Source: Cochliopodium minus (taxonomy: Eukaryota; Discosea; Himatismenida; Cochliopodiidae). From it: a stretch of 19,248 nucleotides of DNA. A program made the translations under genes and the position numbers. Numbering within the stretch: position 1 is the stretch's first letter; every line of letters starts with the position of its first letter. Where the stretch lies: the NCBI GenBank assembly GCA_024220525.1, contig JAMYWO010000540.1, positions 1-19,248 on the forward strand, read 5' to 3'. Below are positions 14,351 through 19,248 of the stretch, in pieces. The notes under the pieces were generated by a model. It did not search any database and was not told the DNA's origin. It saw only the letters and a list, made by a program, of their open reading frames with translations.

Positions 14351-15025
14351 ATGGACTTCTTCAGAAAATTAGATAGTAAGTTTGCTAATATATTTGGACA
14401 TAATACTGCATTCGGTAAAGCTTTTGATCATGCTGCTACAATTGCACCACCACATGTTTTTATAAATAGAGCACCTGTAATCATCCCTGCAAGTGTAAGA
14501 ACTTTACAAAACCAATTTATGAATATAAGTAATAATATTGCTAAAAAAGCTTTTGCACCACCTCCAATAAAGAAAAAAGAAGGGTGGTTTATGAGTAAAG
14601 TTCATGCTATTGAACATAAAGTAGGTGATGTTGTTCATGGGGTGGAACATAAAGTTGGTAATGTTGTTCATGGGGTGGAACATGGTATAAGTAGTGTTGT
14701 TCATGGAGTTGAAAATACTGCTTCAAATGTTGTTCATAAAGCTGAAAATGTTGTAACTGGTGTAGTTAACACAGGTAAAAATGTAGCTACAACTGTTTAC
14801 CATGACGCTACTGGTGCAGTTAAAACTGTTTACACTGATGTCACTAAAATTGAAAACAAATTGGTTAATACTACAGGTTTAGGAAATAAAGTGGTGGACG
14901 ATGTTTCAAGTCTTGGACATTCTGCGTTAAACACATTAGCCATTCCATTAATCCTAGTAGGTGTTGGAGTAATATTTTTTGCTTACAATTCAAAAACAAA
15001 TGCAAATTTAAGTTATAGTAGGTAA
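14351..15025 (+). CDS. Virion-associated protein with 11-residue amphipathic repeats and C-terminal anchor
   Basis: ATG 14351 (MDFFRKLDSKFANIFGHNTA), 224 residues. Residues 88-175 consist of about eight 11-residue repeats: EHKVGDVVHGV, EHKVGNVVHGV, EHGISSVVHGV, ENTASNVVHKA and more diverged units. Eleven-residue periods form long amphipathic helices that lie on lipid or bind hydrophobic surfaces, as known for apolipoprotein- and synuclein-like segments. A hydrophobic segment (LAIPLILVGVGVIFFAY, about 197-213) near the end is a probable membrane anchor. Its position between a small membrane protein and the capsid gene suggests a role at the inner membrane or vertex of the particle. No family is recognised. 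Confidence 0.65.
   Translation: MDFFRKLDSKFANIFGHNTAFGKAFDHAATIAPPHVFINRAPVIIPASVRTLQNQFMNISNNIAKKAFAPPPIKKKEGWFMSKVHAIEHKVGDVVHGVEHKVGNVVHGVEHGISSVVHGVENTASNVVHKAENVVTGVVNTGKNVATTVYHDATGAVKTVYTDVTKIENKLVNTTGLGNKVVDDVSSLGHSALNTLAIPLILVGVGVIFFAYNSKTNANLSYSR
14612..14875 (+). repeat. Eight tandem 33-bp coding repeats
   Basis: Units of 33 bp begin at 14612 with gaacataaagtaggtgatgt; the second, at 14645, is nearly identical. Later copies drift progressively (gaacatggtataagt..., gaaaatactgcttca...). The gradient implies growth by duplication at the 5' side. Each unit encodes one 11-residue repeat of the protein. Confidence 0.75.
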
Positions 15026-15062
15026 TTTAATTTTTTAATTAAATATTATTTATTTTTTTATC

Positions 15063-15078
15063 TTTATAAATAATATAA
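15063..15078 (+). promoter_or_regulatory. Promoter-like AT element before the major capsid gene
   Basis: tttataaataatataa ends directly at the ATG of the capsid gene. Very similar sequences precede the penton gene (aataaataatataaATG), the gene at 11897 (ataatataaacttataaATG) and the gene at 9706 (atttataaaATG). The shared element and its fixed closeness to the start suggest a viral late promoter with a very short leader. No ribosome-binding site is present, as expected for a eukaryotic host. Confidence 0.5.
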
Positions 15079-16257
15079 ATGTCTAGAGTTATTTCACATG
15101 TTAATGAAAATCAGCCTTTACACCCATACTCAAAAGATCATAACGGAAATTTAATTAAGTCTTCACATAATTTTGCTGCTCCTTCACAATTGGAAGAATG
15201 GTCGGAATGGAGAAGATTAGTCCCAAAGAGCAACATAAATTCAGTCCTTTCACAAGGTAATGAAATACAATTTGACTTAAATATTATTGGTCACATTCAA
15301 ACTTTATATATAGAAATAAAATTAACTGAAGGAAATGTGGGAAATGCTACTATAAATCCTTATGAACTTTTTGAAAAGATCGAAATAGAGACCAATAATG
15401 CAGGAACCAAGTTTAGAACCCTTTATCCTGACGATTTATTCATTTCCAAAATGTTGCATCGTACTTTAACTGAACATAACAGAAAAAGATTCGCTGAAGG
15501 ACTTTCCGCAAACTTTACACCATCCACAAACAATGTACCTCAAAATACTGAAACCACATTTTGGTTGGAGTTTGATATCTTTGAGAAATCACAACCGGAC
15601 CTCAGATTACTTGCATACCCTTTATTGATTAGATTTTACATGAACCAACCTGCTTATTTTGTTCAAGCTGGTTCCACAAGTATAACTTTAACCGGATTGT
15701 CAATTATTCACAGAGCATTGGATTTACCAATTTATAGATATAAAGAACCAATTCACCATCGTTATATAAACCACGTCAGGTATGTTGAGGCCCGTGTATT
15801 GGCACCATCTATTGAATACGATTTTAAGCTTACGACATTCAATAAGTATTCTGCATATTTATGGTTTGTTTTGAGAGCTTCCCCAACTGTTTCTAATCCA
15901 ACAAATTGGCAAACATATAATGGAAACATTGAATATTTTCAATTAAACGATGCACAAAACCAAATTATTGGAATTCAACATAAACCTGCTTTTAATAGAT
16001 ATATTGTGAGTCAACATTTTGATTGTGACTTTTTAAATCAAACAAATAGTAATGTCTTTGTAATTCCATTCAGTTTAAGTCCTGATAGTTCTGTAAATGG
16101 ACAAACAATGGGTGGTCTGAAATTTACTACCAATGAAATATTGAGAATAAAAACTTCTGCGGCGTTGGTTGGAGGTAACTATGAATTGACTGTGTATAGT
16201 GCAAACCATGAAAGTTTTGCTATCCTTTCTGATGGTCTTTTTATGTACACCAACTAG
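15079..16257 (+). CDS. Major capsid protein, probable double jelly-roll fold
   Basis: ATG 15079, 392 residues, ending in TAG. It is composed almost wholly of predicted beta strands with few lysine runs, unlike its neighbours. Two similar halves can be seen. The first has NEIQFDLNIIGHIQTLYIEI, NPYELFEKIEIE and a LYPDDLFISKMLHRT turn (about 60-135). The second has YDFKLTTFNKYSAYLWFVLR and, near the end, RIKTSAALVGGNYELTVYSA. This resembles the double-jelly-roll capsid proteins of polinton-like viruses, which form trimeric capsomers. At 392 residues it is short for that group. Assignment rests on fold pattern, length, and the adjoining penton and ATPase genes; a structure prediction would confirm it. 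Confidence 0.75.
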   Translation: MSRVISHVNENQPLHPYSKDHNGNLIKSSHNFAAPSQLEEWSEWRRLVPKSNINSVLSQGNEIQFDLNIIGHIQTLYIEIKLTEGNVGNATINPYELFEKIEIETNNAGTKFRTLYPDDLFISKMLHRTLTEHNRKRFAEGLSANFTPSTNNVPQNTETTFWLEFDIFEKSQPDLRLLAYPLLIRFYMNQPAYFVQAGSTSITLTGLSIIHRALDLPIYRYKEPIHHRYINHVRYVEARVLAPSIEYDFKLTTFNKYSAYLWFVLRASPTVSNPTNWQTYNGNIEYFQLNDAQNQIIGIQHKPAFNRYIVSQHFDCDFLNQTNSNVFVIPFSLSPDSSVNGQTMGGLKFTTNEILRIKTSAALVGGNYELTVYSANHESFAILSDGLFMYTN

Positions 16258-16305
16258 TCTCAAAAATAAAGAAACATACTTAAAAAGATAACATTATTAT
16301 ATTTT

Positions 16306-16848
16306 ATGGCTAATAAATATAATAATGGAAAAATTTACAAAATTATTGACAAAACAACTAATGAAACTTATTATGGTAGTACAACTTCTTCTTTAAATCT
16401 GAGACTATTACAACATTTAAATCATTACGAAAAACATGCGAATTATATTGCTTCATTTGATATTATTAAACATAATAACTATGAAATTCAATTGGTTGAA
16501 ACCTATCCTTGTGAAACTAAAAGAGAATTACGTTTAAGAGAAGCTTATTATATTAAAAACTTTCCTTGTATTAATTTAGTTATTCCTTGTAGAACACCTG
16601 AAGAATATCGTCAAGAGAACAGGCAAAAAATTAATAATCATCAAAAAGAATATTACAATCAAAACAAAGAATCTATTATTAAACATATTAGAAAATATCA
16701 AGATGTAAATAAAGAAAAATTAATTGAATATCGTAAAAAAAAATTTGTTTGTGAGTGTGGTTCTACTATCTCAATTGACGGGAGAGCAAGGCATTATAAA
16801 AGACAAAAACATATTAAATTTATGAACAATAAAAATCTTAATAAATAA
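16306..16848 (+). CDS. Intact GIY-YIG homing endonuclease with C-terminal zinc motif
   Basis: ATG 16306, 180 residues. NGKIYKIIDKTTNETYYGST holds the KIY and YYG motifs. LNLRLLQHLNHY has the catalytic arginine, and RLREAYYIKNFPCIN has the metal-binding glutamate and the following asparagine. A charged linker of YxxN-type units (about 115-150) leads to CECGSTISIDGRARHYKRQK with a final histidine, a probable C-x-C...H...H DNA-binding zinc motif. It is the only undamaged member of four in this window. It lies between the capsid and penton genes and ends 5 bp before the penton start, as expected for a free-standing homing gene inserted between essential genes. Confidence 0.88.
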   Translation: MANKYNNGKIYKIIDKTTNETYYGSTTSSLNLRLLQHLNHYEKHANYIASFDIIKHNNYEIQLVETYPCETKRELRLREAYYIKNFPCINLVIPCRTPEEYRQENRQKINNHQKEYYNQNKESIIKHIRKYQDVNKEKLIEYRKKKFVCECGSTISIDGRARHYKRQKHIKFMNNKNLNK

Positions 16849-16853
16849 TATAA

Positions 16854-17567
16854 ATGTTTAGAAAATATCTTACAATTAAAAGTTCTGAAAGATATGAAGG
16901 AAGTCCAAGTGAATTTATTATACATAGTAAAAATGCACTTATGTTTGATTACATTGAATTGATTTCTGCTATTATACCAAATTCGTATTACAATATAACT
17001 TCAAAAAATAATACAATTTTAATAAATGGTGTTCCGGGTAGTATTCCAGTTGGAAATTATAATTTAATTGAATTAATTAATGTTCTTCAAACTACTTTTG
17101 CTGCAAATATAAGTTCAGTTGTTTATAATGACGTTACTTCTTTAATTACCATAACTGCAGTTGCTCCATTTACTTTATCTTTTCCTTCAACTGGTAGTAT
17201 GAATACTGTTTTAGGATTTCCAAGTAGTTATAATGTTAATGCTGGTTCATTTACAAGTTTTTATCCACCTTCTTTAAGTGAGTTATCTTTATATATTGAA
17301 ATTGGAGAATTAAGTGGTAATCATATGACAACTAATCCTTATTTTGGAAGTCAAACATTTATTATACCTAACAATGTTAACAAAAATGAGTGGATTCAAT
17401 TTTATTCACGCACACATTTCAAAGAACATGTCAATAAAAGGTCAAACGAAGAAATTATTTATACAATGAATATTAAAGTGAAAAACAGTTATGGTGATAT
17501 TGTTCAAGGACTTGGTGAGTGGAGTTGTACACTTGCTTTATGTAATAAACAACTTGGGAAATATTAA
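16854..17567 (+). CDS. Penton / minor capsid protein (probable)
   Basis: ATG 16854, 237 residues, with taaataatataa directly upstream. The opening (FRKYLTIKSSERYEGSPSEF) and the following HSKNALMFDYIELISAIIPN, then YYNIT and IPVGNYNLIELINVLQTTF, are the pattern of the penton-type minor capsid proteins of polinton-like and related double-jelly-roll viruses: a start of 'ylTI.S..R', then 'IPNsyYNI', then 'p.GNY...eLi..L'. The rest is beta-rich, as for a single jelly roll. It would occupy the five-fold vertices with the capsid protein. The homing gene separates the two; otherwise they would be adjacent. Confidence 0.75.
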   Translation: MFRKYLTIKSSERYEGSPSEFIIHSKNALMFDYIELISAIIPNSYYNITSKNNTILINGVPGSIPVGNYNLIELINVLQTTFAANISSVVYNDVTSLITITAVAPFTLSFPSTGSMNTVLGFPSSYNVNAGSFTSFYPPSLSELSLYIEIGELSGNHMTTNPYFGSQTFIIPNNVNKNEWIQFYSRTHFKEHVNKRSNEEIIYTMNIKVKNSYGDIVQGLGEWSCTLALCNKQLGKY

Positions 17568-17614
17568 ATTGAGTTTTCTAAATTGAAATTTTTATATTCT
17601 ATAATTATATAAAG

Positions 17615-18712
17615 ATGTCAAAAAACATTTATAATTATGTCGGTAGTGCAGGCCCTACAGGTCCAAGTGGAATTATGGGTCCTTCAGGTCCTACAGGTCC
17701 TCAGGGTATTCAAGGTGTTCAAGGTGTAACAGGAGTACAAGGTATTCAAGGTATTCAAGGTATTGATGGTCCTACTGGTGTACAAGGTAATGTTGGGGCT
17801 ACCGGACCAACAGGTCCATCTATATTGTCATCATGTTCAGACGTTCTTGTCAGTTCTCCACAAAATTTTCAGGTTTTGGAATATAACGGAACACAATGGC
17901 AGAATATGAATATCAATACATACACTAACTTGGTAGTTAATCCTTCTTCACCATTAACATTAGCATTAAATACACTATATATTTCAGGATTTACAAATAC
18001 ATATACTGTTCCTTCAACAAGTAATGTTGGAAGTAGAATAATGATATGTTGTTCACAATTAGTTCAATGTACAGTTACATTTCCATCTGGAATATTTTTA
18101 GTTTATAACGGAACAGGATATAATAATTTTTCAATGAATTCCCCATCAGGTTCAGTAGAACTAATTTGTATTGGATCAAATCAATATACTTTTGGAAGCA
18201 TCGCTGGTGGTTGGTTTTCATCTGTTATTAATAAAACATTTAATGCAACTATGAATAGTATTTCTACTTTACAAGACACTATTATTACTTCTGTATCAAC
18301 CGGAGACACGTTAAGATTCAATGGCGCAAATTGGGGTAATTTTAAATCTTTACAAAGTATCTTTTTTTCAAGCGCAGCAAATTTGATCGGAAATAATTAT
18401 ATTGGTCAAGCAACTCAAAACGCTAGTATTAACAATTGTTGTATTATTATTTCTCAACCTTGTACACTGGTTTCAATGACTGTTAAATTATCATCACCTC
18501 CTGTTGGTGTAAATGGACGAACCTTTCAAGTTTTTGCTAATGGAGTTGCATTGGTAAACTTTGTTATAACAATTACAGGTGCAAGCATAACAGCAACCAT
18601 AACCCCTACACCATTTTCATTAAACTTATATGACACACTTACGGTACAAAATATCCTAGTTGGTGCTCCTGTTGGTTCAGTTGGTTATATAACATTGGAT
18701 TATTTCAATTAA
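17615..18712 (+). CDS. Collagen-like fibre protein
   Basis: ATG 17615, 365 residues. After 12 residues come 19 uninterrupted Gly-X-Y triplets (residues 13-69), rich in GPT, GPS and GIQ. The remaining 295 residues are serine/threonine/asparagine-rich and beta-strand-like, with two fibre-type elements ([11 protein letters not shown] near 89 and [10 protein letters not shown] near 230) as found in phage and giant-virus fibres. This layout suggests a trimeric surface fibre: a collagen shaft and C-terminal heads that contact the host. It follows the penton gene by 47 bp, consistent with a vertex spike. No signal peptide is seen. Confidence 0.85.
   Translation: MSKNIYNYVGSAGPTGPSGIMGPSGPTGPQGIQGVQGVTGVQGIQGIQGIDGPTGVQGNVGATGPTGPSILSSCSDVLVSSPQNFQVLEYNGTQWQNMNINTYTNLVVNPSSPLTLALNTLYISGFTNTYTVPSTSNVGSRIMICCSQLVQCTVTFPSGIFLVYNGTGYNNFSMNSPSGSVELICIGSNQYTFGSIAGGWFSSVINKTFNATMNSISTLQDTIITSVSTGDTLRFNGANWGNFKSLQSIFFSSAANLIGNNYIGQATQNASINNCCIIISQPCTLVSMTVKLSSPPVGVNGRTFQVFANGVALVNFVITITGASITATITPTPFSLNLYDTLTVQNILVGAPVGSVGYITLDYFN
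17651..17821 (+). repeat. Collagen-type Gly-X-Y repeat segment
   Basis: Nineteen consecutive 9-bp codon triplets of the Gly-X-Y type, with near-identical DNA blocks such as ggtcctacaggtcc and ggtattcaaggtattcaagg. Such DNA expands and contracts easily, so shaft length may vary between isolates. Confidence 0.85.
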
Positions 18713-18736
18713 ATTTTATTTTCTTAACAATATTAT

Positions 18737-19051
18737 ATGCAAGCACAAACAATGATTATTAGTAATAATATAGATATGGATGATCCATATACTCAAGGTA
18801 ATACATTCACTAATTTTATTATAGATGGTACAAGCAACAATATTGACATAGATCTAACTTATAATAATTATTATGGGGCTTATTATTCTTTTTTTAGAGT
18901 TGATACCTCTTCATATAATATAAATATAACTCCAAAAACTGGGTTTACCATAAATGGATCAACGTCACCTATAAGTATCGGAGTAAACCAATCATGTGAA
19001 TTTATTTGTATCTCAACAGATTGGAAATGTTTTATATACAATTATATTTAA
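18737..19051 (+). CDS. Small fibre-head-like protein, related to part of the collagen fibre
   Basis: ATG 18737 (MQAQTMIISNNIDMDDPYTQ), 104 residues, 24 bp after the fibre gene. It is beta-rich and asparagine-rich. The segment from about residue 50 (FFRVDTSSYNINITPKTGFT, then INGS, CEFICISTDWKCF) follows the same order as part of the fibre head: strand, 'P.G..lv.NG..', '[14 protein letters not shown]'. It may therefore be a free-standing copy of one head module, perhaps an accessory spike or cap. The similarity is judged by eye. Confidence 0.6.
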   Translation: MQAQTMIISNNIDMDDPYTQGNTFTNFIIDGTSNNIDIDLTYNNYYGAYYSFFRVDTSSYNINITPKTGFTINGSTSPISIGVNQSCEFICISTDWKCFIYNYI

Positions 19052-19248
19052 TCAATCTTATTGTAACAATTTGAAAAAGGTAAATTAATCTTTTCCAATT
19101 TGGTAGAAAAACCATATACGATTTCCAAAACTCACAAACCACCTCCAAACACCTCCATCAACAAAACCCCAACTGCGTTCACTCAACGCACCACGTTATA
19201 GTAACACATAGAGTGTCTTATGTATTGTCTATTAAAATAACTATATAG
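19052..19248. other. Non-coding right end with C-rich stretch and hairpin
   Basis: No gene is visible in the last 197 bp. From about 19118 the base use changes: the plus strand becomes rich in C and A (ccacctccaaacacctccatc), so the minus strand has paired G tracts, in contrast to the AT-rich genome. tgcgtt-cactc-aacgca at 19174-19190 forms a 6-bp stem with a 5-nt loop. This could be the edge of a terminal repeat, a regulatory end, or flanking sequence. The left end shares no inverted copy. Confidence 0.5.

Noticed and set aside
14504-14704. Minus-strand repetitive ORF with NNITYFMF-like units
   Set aside because: Antisense of the 33-bp repeats of the plus-strand gene.
1-19248. Terminal inverted repeats expected of a complete polinton-like genome
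   Set aside because: The reverse complement of the last bases (ctatatagttatttt...) does not match the left end (attgattgatactaat...), so no terminal repeat is claimed.
1-19248. CRISPR arrays, tRNA or rRNA genes
   Set aside because: I saw no spaced identical repeats, cloverleaf-like conserved tRNA arms, or rRNA-like conserved blocks. The palindrome array at 2731-3100 has diverged inverted units and no unique equal-length spacers.

Overview
The window is AT-rich, densely coded DNA of a eukaryotic double-stranded DNA virus. Its right half carries a recognisable virion module: an A32/FtsK-HerA-type packaging ATPase (11970-12638), a likely double-jelly-roll major capsid protein (15079-16257), a likely penton/minor capsid protein (16854-17567), a collagen-like fibre (17615-18712) and several small membrane proteins. 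Capsid plus ATPase at this gene density and genome scale points to a polinton-like virus or virophage-like element (Preplasmiviricota) of a protist or alga. A fragment of a larger giant-virus genome is less likely but not excluded. All three standard stop codons end genes. The two ends share no terminal inverted repeat, so the window may be an incomplete genome, a contig, or an integrated copy.

Layout, left to right. (1) 1-3100: poorly recognisable genes, including a pair on the minus strand that may be one gene split by a 50-nt GT-AG intron (1133-1182), a plus-strand gene whose frame stays open for 127 codons beyond its stop (1742-2731), and about seven palindromic repeats of roughly 52 bp (2731-3100). 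(2) 3144-6400: a mobile-endonuclease zone with three GIY-YIG genes (one decayed, two with single-base frame breaks at A-runs), a phage-type Dam adenine methyltransferase, a truncated second copy of that methyltransferase cut off by a GIY-YIG gene, and a zinc-ribbon/T5orf172-like protein. (3) 6372-9170: accessory genes: an SMR/DMT-like membrane protein, a MYND-finger protein, a short CxxH-type zinc protein and orphans. (4) 9281-11897: four minus-strand genes that are probably virion-related. (5) 11970-19051: ATPase, a small minus-strand orphan cassette, then a plus-strand run of membrane proteins, capsid protein, an intact GIY-YIG gene, penton, collagen fibre and a small fibre-head-like protein. 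(6) 19052-19248: non-coding, unusually C-rich for this genome, with a hairpin.

How the parts fit: the ATPase, capsid, penton and membrane proteins would package DNA and build an icosahedral particle with internal or lipid-associated proteins, and the collagen-like and fibre-head proteins would decorate it. The Dam enzyme probably marks viral DNA. The GIY-YIG genes look like selfish homing elements spreading within the genome. Most genes have an AT-only TTATAA/ATATAA-like element within about 20 nt of the ATG, and divergent pairs share short palindromic versions of it. I recognised no polymerase, primase, helicase or integrase.
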